DNA of 34,709 nucleotides from Reclinomonas americana ATCC 50394. Taxonomy: Eukaryota > Jakobida > Jakobea > Jakobida. Within the stretch, counting starts at the first letter, position 1, and every line of letters begins with the position of its first letter. Made by a program: the position numbers and the translations under genes. The stretch covers positions 1-34,709 of the forward strand of contig PS015731.1 in assembly GCA_048213135.1 (NCBI GenBank). Direction: 5' to 3'. The notes below the pieces were generated by a model, which did not search any database, was not told where the DNA came from, and was given only the letters and a program-made list of their open reading frames with translations. Shown here piece by piece: positions 22,402 through 32,500 of the stretch.

Positions 22402-25400
22402 CTATTCCAACGCGTCTAGGTCGATGGCGGGTCTAATCGTCTGCAGCAACTGTTGCAGCTCCTCCGAACCGGGTGCCAGCTCCAGTCCACGCGTCACATC
22501 TGCGCCAAGAATGAGTGACGACGTCGAGCGTCGCTTTGGATGTGGATTCATCATGCACTCACCAGAGAGCGCATCCGTCAAGTAGCCCAGCTTCTCCAGG
22601 CAACAGGCGCGTCTGTAGATGGCCTTGACATACTTGGGATCCTGCAGCAGTGCCAAGTTGCAGTATTGCAGTGCGCGGTCATACGCTTTCTGCGGGGACA
22701 CAACGCGCCAACAGCTCAGCTCGCGCCATACACACACACGCCCATTTGTTCTGGTTCGTCTCGTCACGCAACGAGTTGGAAGAAGCAGAGGGAGCGGTTG
22801 TTTTGGCAGAACTTGCGGTTCTCGTCGCCTGGTGGCAGCCACCGAATGGCGTCGGTGTAGTGTTGAATGGCCAGCTCAAAGTCCTTGGTCTTGTAGGCCT
22901 TGGAGCCCTCCTCTTTCAGGAACAGACCCTTATTCTGCGATCGAGATCGTGTTAATATCGATGGACCCACCCACCACACACTCTCTGTCACAACAGACCA
23001 AATCCGGCTTGTCGAGTGCGTAGCGTTCGACGCTGGGCGTTCCCGGCACCGGGTGTGCGTCCTCTGTCGTCGTCACATACCACAGGTAAGCAACCGCGTA
23101 ACCGCACACCAGCACGCAAACACCGACGAACCGAGTTGCTTGTAGATGATGCCGCACATGGTGGCGACGATCTCATCACCGGCGTGCAGCTCCTCAATCT
23201 TGTCGAGCACGTGCAGAATCGGCAGCTTCAACACAAAACTCTCGTCCAGCGGACAGAACTGGAGTGTGAGGTGCAGCAGGTTGAGGCACTTTTTGCAAAA
23301 CTCGATTCGATCCTCGGCCCAGTCCAGGTTGCGCACGAGGTACTCGATGAATCGAGATGTGCACAGGAAACGGATCACTTTCTGGCCCTCGTGATCCTGG
23401 TCAATCATAATGTGCAGCAGGTCGAGCAACAACTCCAAGAACTCGGCATGGATGACCTGCGATCGCGAATCAGACAGACACACACAAAGAGGCAGCAGCA
23501 CGGACTGTGACCAGACCTCTTCTGCTTCGGCCTCCTCCAATTCGTCGGGATGATAGTTCTCCTCGCGCAGCTCGTCCTCGCAGTAGTCGATCACCATGGT
23601 GCCCGTGTCGAGGAGCGTGATCAGATGCTCGCCGCCCTTCTCCTCCAACAGGAACCGTGTGGCCAACGCCGTGTCGTAGGTGGCCAGACACACCACACTC
23701 TCCAGCAGGCGCACTTGAAGCTCCATGGGGACCTGATTCGCACAGGGCTGATGAGCGGACGTACAAATAAGCAGGTCATGTAATTCCCACGCAACTTGCT
23801 CTCTCCACGCGCCCACCAGTGCGTCGGCAATACCCGCCTCAAACAACCGGGCAGCCATCTCCCCCACTTCCTCTGGCGTGCAGTCGCCCACGGCCCACGC
23901 ACAATTGTGCAAAATGTCGGCCATGATGGTGATCAGACCGAGGGGGGCTTCTGTGGCCAGTCGGAAGATGCAGCGCAACAGTCCACTCTGCAGCGCTCGT
24001 CGCAGCATGGCACCACCCAGGCCGTACGTGCTCTCCGCCGGCGACACGGCCTCGGCCTCCACCCGCGTCAGTATGTCAACCAGACGCAACAGAGCCGCCA
24101 GCGTGTCGTCCACACCGTCGCGTGGCACACCTGCCGACAGACAAACACAACATCGTCAGCCCCTCGAGCATAAACCCCAACAGAAAGCGCAGGCACTCAA
24201 CTGTACGACAGCGTCGTGTTCTCCCGCACCGAAGTCAGCGTCATCACACCGGCACTGCTGCTGCTGCTGCTGCTCGATGCCGGCAACTCGGCGACTGCAG
24301 TAGTAGGGGCTGGTTGTGGGGCCGCCGTCAGTGCTGATGGTGAAGCGATGGCACCACCGGTGTGCACGCCACCGTGTCGTCCGTTTGCGTGCGTGTGCGC
24401 CAGGTGTTGCGTTTGCTCCTGCAGCAGCGACACCAATTTGGCCGCGATCGACTGATTCTCCAGCATGCCGAGTCGCAGCTGCTGGAAGAACGGATTCTCG
24501 AGTTCCTCTTCGTGCGCATACTCGAGCATGGCACAGAGGCAGGCCAGGATCGGGAATGTGTGCTGCAGCGCGCACGCCAAGTCAGTCGACCGAAAAAGAA
24601 AGACGATGACCATTCTGGTCTCACCGTGGGATTGGTGTTTGTGAGAAAGAACTCGACCACGTGCTTGTAGTTGTAGGCGATGAACGAGACGCGCACTTCG
24701 CCGACCATGACCTTTGACAAGTTGGTGAGTGCCGACAAGGCATCCTCACACAGATTGGCCACCGACGTGCGACCGCCGAGCCGCAGCAGATCGGTGACAA
24801 ACGTGCACAGGCGGTTCTGCGCAAACGCGCCAAAGTCGCTCACGCGAAAGTTGACCGTCTCTGTGCGCGTAGCTTGTTGTCAGTGCACCCTACCAACGAA
24901 GTTGCACAGACAAACACACGCACCAGCATAGTCCGACGACTGCGCGCTGCAGAACCTGGCAAACGCCAGCGTCATTGTGTTGTAGATATCGAGCACACGA
25001 CGCGTGAGCTCAATGCTCTCGCCCGACACGGCCATGGTGAAGAGCAGGCTGGAGCACTCGTCGGTCATGAAAAAGTTGCCGAGATTGACATCGCGCCGCA
25101 GCAACTCCTTCAACGACACAAACACATCGACAATGTGCGCATCACGCTGCTCCGCTGCACGCGAGCCAGGTGGCGCACTGGGCGCCGGCAGTGACGACGA
25201 CGATGAGGCGGCAAGAGCGGCAGTGGTGGCCGCAGCAATCGTCGCAGCCGGGCTGTTGGCCGCCGCGATGGCTGCGACAGCTGCTGCCGCACTGGCGGTG
25301 GCTGAGCGGGGGAGAAGGCCGCGCAGAACCGCAAGCAGCTTGTGTGGTCGCTTCGGCAGCGACTGACAACAGGTGGAGAGCGCGCGGATGCTGTAGAGAG

Positions 25401-25513
25401 AGAGAGAGTGAGTCTGTGTGCGTGTGTGACAGAGAGTTGTGCATGCCCTTTTGTGCTCACGTCTTGGGGTTGCGCGGCTTGTCGTCGCGTCGTTTGAACT
25501 CGAGCACGTCCAT
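22402..25513 (-). CDS. Armadillo/HEAT-like helical repeats with C-terminal TPR clamp
   Basis: Seen: the ATG at 25513 gives MDVLEFKRRDDKPRNPKT, then LLAVLRGLLPR and a long Ala-rich linker. Armadillo-like helix pairs follow, for example TSVANLCEDALSALTNLSK, LIDVFVSLKELLRRDV-type segments, GLITIMADILHNCAWAVGD and RLLESVVCLATYDTALATR. Splicing after YKQL (donor GTTCGT, near 23126) keeps the frame into a three-motif TPR: KEEGSKAYKTKDFELAIQHY, ENRKFCQNNRSLCFFQL and DPKYVKAIYRRACCLEKLG. The Asn and Lys/Arg positions fit a carboxylate-clamp TPR that binds EEVD tails of HSP90/HSP70. Known: UNC45 and TTC12 combine TPR and armadillo parts, but with TPR first. If that intron is retained the protein ends at a TGA at 23073-23075, so two separate genes remain possible. 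GTTGCGT introns start at 23795 and 22772. Confidence 0.72.
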
Positions 25514-25687
25514 CGCGCGCGTGTAGTGTGTGGTGACAACTCAAATCCTGCAGGACTTTGTTGTTGCGGATGGTGCGTGTCGCGCGCACTGCACACTTCC
25601 CGCCCGTTTGCACTCACACTGGCTGCGCAGCTTCGTTTGACACGGGTGTGCCTGGGCGGAGGATGGCGCGAGTGGTTTCGTCGCACG
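25514..25687. promoter_or_regulatory. 174-nt bidirectional intergenic region
   Basis: Divergent space between the armadillo/TPR gene (minus) and the 220-residue gene (plus). An upstream ATG at 25662-25664 opens a 30-codon frame out of phase with the downstream gene and could act as an upstream ORF. Confidence 0.45.
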
Positions 25688-26474
25688 ATGGAAGATGCAG
25701 TGCGCTCACCGCGTCATCCGCACGTGTTTGGTGGCCTCTCCGAGGTCGAGTTTGAGCGAATGGCATTGATGCCACGCGAGGAGATTGTCGGCAAGGAGTA
25801 CGCATCGTTTGAGGTGCGCACGGACACACACACACACACACTCTCTCTCCCTCTGCATCCCTCACCTGCATCGGCAGCATTTCAAGAAGCGCTTCCCGTC
25901 GTACTCACTGGACGAGTCGCTGCCGTTGCCGCCAGAGCGCGTGGAGATTGAAGAGTGTGATGAGCAAAGAGGAGGAGTAATGGAGCGTCGATCGGTGCTG
26001 TTGGTGTTGCCGGCATCGCAGGTGCTGCAGATTCAGCATGTGCTGGAGAAGGAGCCGGGTGTGAGCGTGGCGGAGCTGGCGCGCCGTTTCAATGTGGCCA
26101 CTGATCATATGCAGTCGGTTTGTGGCGTCGTGCTTACAACACTCGGTTGTTGTCGTGCTGAGTGCGGAGCCGATTAGATTCTGGATGAGGGCGCTTGGCG
26201 ACATGCAGTGCACAGCTTCTCGTGGAGGTACTTTGAGACGCCGGAGGCCGAGGCGCTGCTACGTTCTGTGCATCATCCGGACTTTGACGAGAATCCCGAG
26301 TTCTGGAGTCGAAAGCAGGAGGAGGAGCCGGAGGAGACGCATGCGGCCATGGCCGATAAGTTCGCTGCGGCCGAGGAGGAGCAATTACGTGCCAAGCAGC
26401 AGCAGGTGGATTCCATGCGGCACCCAATGGAGGATGAGCCGATCACGCCGTTTGGAGCGGGCAGACCATCGTAA
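25688..26474 (+). CDS. 220-residue protein with helix-turn-helix-like segment, possibly mitochondrial
   Basis: Seen: exons 25688-25813, 25878-26117 and 26178-26474 give 42, 80 and 98 codons with phase 0 junctions. The middle contains a predicted three-helix stretch: LPASQVLQIQHVLEKEPG, then VSVAELARRFNVATDHMQS and ILDEGAWRHAVHSF. The pattern 'helix, s/v-vaeLA..F.Vs.d....IL' recalls the neugrin/Rrg9 type of mitochondrial RNA-associated protein and other simple helix-turn-helix domains; the likeness is weak and I give it as a possibility only. The C-terminal third is Glu/Gln-rich (AAAEEEQLRAKQQQVDSM) and probably a helix. Both introns have ordinary donors (GTGCGC, GTTTGT). The stop is 33 nt from the stop of the converging giant gene. 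Confidence 0.7.
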
Positions 26475-26507
26475 TACAACAACATTGTACATTGTTTCTC
26501 AATTTTT

Positions 26508-29500
26508 TCAGGCCTCCTCGCGGCTCTTGAACGCCAGGTACGCGGCTTGAATTCTCTCGCCGGCGAGCTGCTCACGCTTAGTGAGACGCCGTGGTGGCGG
26601 TGACATTAGTGACGGTGAGCGCTGCGATGCGGAGGCAGTGGCTGGAGTGGTCGCTGTTGGTGGTGCATTGTCCACATTATCAACATCGATCGCCGCGGGC
26701 GACGACGGAGCCGCCGTCTTCTCCGCATTGGGTTTGGGAGCCACAGCAGTGCGCGGGCTGTTGGACTTGGAGCCAGTGGGTGTGCCTGACTTGGAGCCCG
26801 ACGGAGTGGCCGACTTGGAGGTCGGTGGCGTCGCGGGTTTCGAGCCTGCCGGTGTCGGTGGCTTCGGGGCGCTCCGTGGCGTTCCTGCCTTGGACGCTGT
26901 CGGTGTGGCAGCCTTGGATGCCACCGGTGTAGCGGTCTTGGAGTTCGACGGCGTGCCGGATTTCGAGCCGGCTGGTGGCTTCTGACCACGCCCGGACGAA
27001 GGCGGTGAAGTGAGGCTTGCGGACGACGTCTCGTGGGCGATGTCATGCAGCGGCGCCGGCCGAGTGGGAGTGATCTGCGAACGAGTGAGACATGCTGCAC
27101 TGCACAGGTGTACGGCAGGCATCGTGTACCTCCTCGACTGAGTCTTCGTGAGCCGCTGCGGATTGCAATGAAGCCGGCGATTTGTCGACTGCTTCCACAG
27201 GCGCAGCAAAACTCTGCTGTTGCGGAGGAGACTGCTCATAGCGCGCACGCGCACACACACACAGATGAGAACTTGCAATGTGCACAAGTAAGCACAGATG
27301 ATTCCACCTTGATTTCCACCGGCGATCGGCCACTGGATCGCGCGCTGCCATTGCTGCTGCCGCCACCCGTCGCAGTCTGCAACACACATAGTGTAAGCGG
27401 GTGTTCGTGTAGACAACGAGTGGAGCCCGCTGCAGCTCACCAAGTCGTCGGAGTTGCGTCGTACACTTGCCAGCTGCAGGGCCGCACCGATGCGTTCGGC
27501 TGCCGCACGTTCTCGTGGCGTCATGCGTCGAGCCGGCGGCTGCAACACACCGATGAGCGAAAGCGAGGAGCACGAGATATGTGGAGAGAGGAGACACACC
27601 GACATCATTGGCGACGACGCATTCGGCAATGGAGACTGCGCAGAAAGGACCAACAAATGATCAGCATAACGAAGGCAAGAGCGATTGCGTGGCTCTCCGA
27701 GTCAATGCCCACCGTAATTTCAGTTGCCGCCTTGCGCGCCTCCTCAGCCGCCTCCTCCGCAGCCTTGCGAGCAGCCTCAGCTTCAGCGGCAGCAGCCTTC
27801 CGCGCCGCTTCTGCTTGTTCCTCTGCGGCCTTGCGAGCAGCCTCAGCTTCTGCCTCCGCAGCCTTGCGTGCTGCTTCAGCCTGTTCCTCTGCAGCCTTGC
27901 GCGCCGCTTCAGCTTCAGCCTCCGCGGCCTTACGTGCTGCTTCAGCCTGTTCCTTTGCAGCCTTGCGAGCAGCCTCAGCTTCAGCCTCCGCAGCCTTGCG
28001 TGCTGCTTCAGCCTGTTCCTCTGCAGCCTTGCGCGCCGCTTCAGCTTCAGCCTCCGCGGCCTTACGTGCTGCTTCAGCCTGTTCCTCTGCAGCCTTGCGC
28101 GCTGCCTCAGCTTCAGCCTCCGCAGCCTTGCGTGCTGCTTCAGCCTGTTCCTCTGCAGCCTTGCGCGCCGCTTCAGCTTCAGCCTCCGCGGCCTTACGTG
28201 CTGCTTCAGCCTGTTCCTCTGCAGCCTTGCGCGCTGCCTCGGCTTCAGCCTCCGCGACCTTGCGTGCTGCTTCAGCCTTTTCCTCGGCGGCCTTCAGCGC
28301 TGCCTCTGCTTCTGCTTCCGCAGCCTTGCGAGCAGCCTCGGCTTGTTCCTCAGCGACCTCGCGCGCCGCCTCGGCTTCAGCAGCAGCAGCCTTGCGCGCA
28401 GCTTCAGCTTCAGCCTCCGCGGCCTTGCGTGCTGCCTCGGCCTGCTCCTCTGCAGCCTTGCGCGCAGCTTCAGCTTCCGCTTCCACAGCCTTGCGTGCTG
28501 CCTCGGCCTGCTCCTCTGCAGCCTTGCGCGCAGCTTCAGCTTCCGCTTCCACAGCCTTGCGCGCCGCTTCCGCCTCTTCTTCAGCGGCCTTGCGCGCCGC
28601 TTCTGCCTCTGCCACCGCGGCCTTGCGTGCTGCCTCGGCCTGCTCTTCTGCAGCATTGCGTGCAGCTTCAGCTTCCACTTCCACAGCCTTGCGCGCCGCT
28701 TCCGCCTCTTCTTCAGCGGCCTTGCGCGCCGCTTCTGCCTCTGCCACCGCGGCCTTGCGTGCTGCCTCGGCCTGCTCCTCTGCAGCCTTGCGCGCAGCTT
28801 CGGCTTCTGCCACCGCGGCCTTGCGCGCTGCCTCCGCCTCAGCTACAGCTGCCTTGCGAACCGCCTCGGCTTCCTCCTCAGCGGCCTTGTGAGCCGCCTC
28901 AGCCTCCTCCGTCGCGACTTCGCGAGCCGCCTCGACCGCTGCTGCTACTCTGGCCTCCTCCTCAGCGGCCCGTTGGCGCCGCTGCTGAATCTCTGCGAGT
29001 TTGGCCTGCTGCACCGAGCGGACAATGTCCTCGGTGATCGCCTGACGCATGGCCGCGCGACGCTGTCGAATAGCCGCCGCTTTCTCCTCCTGCACCGCAC
29101 GTACAGCGTCCACGGCTGCCTGGTGACGGTCGTCGTCCTTGGCGTCGCCGTCTTCGTGCCGACGCTGTGGTCACACATGAATTAGGGTGAGGCGACGAAA
29201 AGAAAATGCTGATGAATACTAGGGGAGGACGCACCGCTGATGCTTGTCGTTGTTGCTCTTCCACAACAAACAGTGGAACGGGAGGCGACACGCGATCGAC
29301 TTCGATTGCCAAGTTCTGTGACACACGCAGACAAATGAGAACGACAATCACGGGCATGCGGCACACACACACACACACAATTGCACACACCATTGGTTCC
29401 TCCAGTGTGAGATCAGAGAAGCTGTCGTTCGTGGTGTCGTTCTTGCCGCGGCCGGCCGCAGATGCCGGCGACAGGAGCGTAGCAGGAGAGACTGGAGCTG

Positions 29501-32500
29501 ACGACGCGGGCATCGCTGCCGAACTCGCTGGCTCCTCCACGCCGTGCACATCACCACTCTCGCCAATCGACTCGAACTCTTCCTCGAAAAGCCCGTGGCC
29601 CGAGGCCTCAGCTGGCGGCAGCGACTCGGGTGGACCCTGTGGCGGCGCCTCCACGAACATTTCGTGGCTACGCACATCGCCCATGACATGAGTCATTTGC
29701 CGTGGCTTGGACGATGCTTCGGGAGCAGCGCTGTGCGACGGTGCAGCAGCTGCCTTTGGCGCAGTGGAGTGAACGGCTGTGCCAGTCACGTTGCTCGCCG
29801 GCGGCGGTGCGGAAAGCGCCGCTGGCGCTGCTCCATGCTTGTCGTGTTCCGACTCCTCCAGCACCTCGTCGATCAGACCGCCAAAGAGCTGCAGCGAGAC
29901 TGGGCGAGTGAGCAACACGTCACACTGTTTGGGCAAGCAATGAGTGACCAACCCCCGACGGTTTCTTCTTGGCCGCAGTCGCCGACGCAGTCGGCTTGTG
30001 CTCATCGTGTGGTGGTGCAGCAACAGGGGCAGCAGGCTTCTTCGATTCCACATCGCTGTCCGAGTTCTCCTCGTCGGATTCGGAGTCAGAGCCATGCTTC
30101 TTGTCTTTCTGCTTGCCACCCTTCCTCTTCTTCTTCCCCTTGTCGTGCTTGCCACCGTGCCCCTTGTCGGAGGAGGGCGTCTGCGAGGCAATATCAGTGA
30201 GCAATGGGCTATCGCAGGAGAGGAGAGACACGAAAACAATCATCGTCACCTTTGCGTGATCCTTATCGCTGGAGTCGGAATCGCTGTCGCTGTCGTGCTT
30301 CGCCTTTGGCGAATGCTCGTCATGCTTCGCTGCAGGCGGCGCAGGCGGATGCTCGTCGTGCTTCGCAGCTGGCGGCGCAGGCGGGTGCTCGTCGTGCTTC
30401 GCAGCTGGTGGCGCAGGCGGATAATCGTCGTGCTTCGCAGCTGGCGCAGGCGGGCGCTCGTCGTGCTTCGCAGCTGGCGCATGCGGATGCTCGTCATGCT
30501 TCGAAGCTGGTGGCGCAGGCGGATGCTCCTCATGCTTCGGTGCCGGTGGCGCGGGCGGGTGCGCTTCATGCTTCGCAGCTGGCGCAGGCGGACGATCGTC
30601 ATGCTTCGCAGCTGGTGGCGACTGCGGATGATCATCGTGCTTCGCCTTTGGCGCATGCTTGTCGTGCTCCGCCTTCGGCGAGTGCTTCTCGTGTTTCGAA
30701 TCAGGCGAGTGCTTGTCGTGCTTCGCCTTTGGAGAATGCTTCTACACGCAACATGTGAGCATCTGAGGCGAGCGAGTGCGCGAAATTAAGCGTCGTACCT
30801 TCTTCTCATGGTGGTCTTCGTCGCTCGAATACGAGTCACTGTCGTGACTGCTGTCGTCTTTCTTGTGCTTTGCCGCCACCGGAGCCTGTCAGGCGCTGCC
30901 AAGGTGAGGCACACATGCACCAACGTAAGCAGCTGCGCGTGTCAAATCGTGTACCTGAGGAGCGGGAGCAGGAGCGGGAGCAGGTGCAGGTGCAGGTGCT
31001 GGCGCAGGAGCAGGCGCAGGCGAGTGATGCGCCTGGGTGACGACAGGCTGCGCGAGAGTAACCGGTGTCTGCCGCGTGTCACAGTGTGGTCAGCAGGCAA
31101 CAAGAACCACATGGGGGTGGTCAGTCATCACGGACCTTCGCATGATGATCATCATCACTCGAATATGAGTCGCTGTCGTGATGATGCTTCTTATCGTCAT
31201 GCTTCTTTTTCTTCTCCGATTCCGCTGCCTTGTCCTGTGAAACCATGCATGTCAACGCGAGAAGCACAACATACAAGTGAAGAGAAGAATCAGTGTACGC
31301 ACATGATGCTGATGCTGGTGGTCATCCTTCTTCGGAGACTTGTGCTTCCGCTTCTTGTGGTCGTCGTCGTCGTCGCTGTCGTCGTCGTCGCTGCTGTTGT
31401 GGACTACGAATGTCCCGTCACTGGTGGCCTCTGACAACCTGCGCCGCGCCGCCAGTGGATCGGTCGGTTGACGGAGACCCTCGTCGGAGGCGTGGTGCGC
31501 ATGGTCGGAATTCTTCTGTGCTTTTTCGATACGGGCCAGTGGGTCTGGTCCGTCGCTACCCAAGTCCAGCGAACCTGAGGGGCGATGATGCTTGCCGCCA
31601 TTCGTCGGTGTTGAGTCTGACGAGTCTCCTGGAGGGTGCGGCAGCGGCACTGGAGCCGGGGCGGGGACAGGGGCCTTTGGGGCCTCTGGGGATTGCGGGT
31701 GCTTGTTGGCATGTGAGGGCGACGTCTTGTGCTCCGCCTGCTTCGGCGCCTCTTCGGCTGGTCGGCGGCCGAGGAGGGTCTCCCAAGCGTCCTTGCCATT
31801 GGGGCCTTGACTGTCGTCGTTCATACTATCCGGGCTGTTACGACCGGAGCCGCCATTGGCAACTGTGGAAGAAGGTTAAGTTTCGTGCGCGAAGCATCGA
31901 CATGCATGCATGCACACGGGTCCACGCAACGCTGTGAGAGGCTCGAGCGCGCGGCCTTGTCGATCGGCGTGACAGTAAAGTATGGCACGAACTCGCCACG
32001 AGCAGCGACAATGCGCAGAGTCTCGCGCAGTCGTGTCTGCTCCTCCTGCTCCTGGAACACAGTGCGCTGTGCGCTGTACACGCGCCGCACAAAGGCGTTC
32101 TCCTTGCCAGTCTTTTGTGCCTGAGTGTTACAAGCGTCTGAGTTTAGTGGCACGCCCTCACCCGCACACATGCGTTCACGTACCGCCTGCAAGTGTGTCT
32201 GCGGCAGCAGGAATGGATTCCGGCGGGCCTTCAGTCCCATGAGAACCGAGACGTGAGTGCGATCAAAGAACTCGAGATCAGTCTGCATCTTCTCCAGGTA
32301 GTTCATTCCGTTCCACAAGAATGGCTGCTTGAGTGTAAGTCCCTCCTGTGTAACAATACGTGAGTACCATCACACCCAGTCGCGACTCGGCAAGCATTCG
32401 ACGAACCCGCCAGTGGATAATCGCCTCAGTGGTCTCCAGTGTGGCCTTGCGCACTGCGGACAACGCATTTTCGATCTCGTGACTAAACACGCGTGTCTCC

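Noticed and set aside
22930-23157. A TOM70-like start: hydrophobic helix (FVGVCVLVCGYAVAYLWYV) directly before the TPR exons
   Set aside because: Attractive, but the frame has no ATG (only GTG), and the same DNA codes MCGIIYKQL of the armadillo gene in another frame. Splicing after YKQL explains it better.
27033-29185. Very long plus-strand open frames (up to about 600 codons) across the repeat region
   Set aside because: The complement of the AEAARK-type repeat lacks stops in all frames. The plus-strand products are monotonous Ala/Ser, Leu/Ser or Pro/Leu repeats with no start context or introns, while the minus strand gives a sensible helix in frame with flanking exons.
31821-31937. Gene boundary between the ordered N-terminal part and the repeat-rich part of the giant gene
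   Set aside because: A minus-strand frame stops near 31821, which suggested a gene end. The GTTGCGT donor at 31930 splices C|TT in frame into LANGGSGRNSPDSM, so one gene is preferred.
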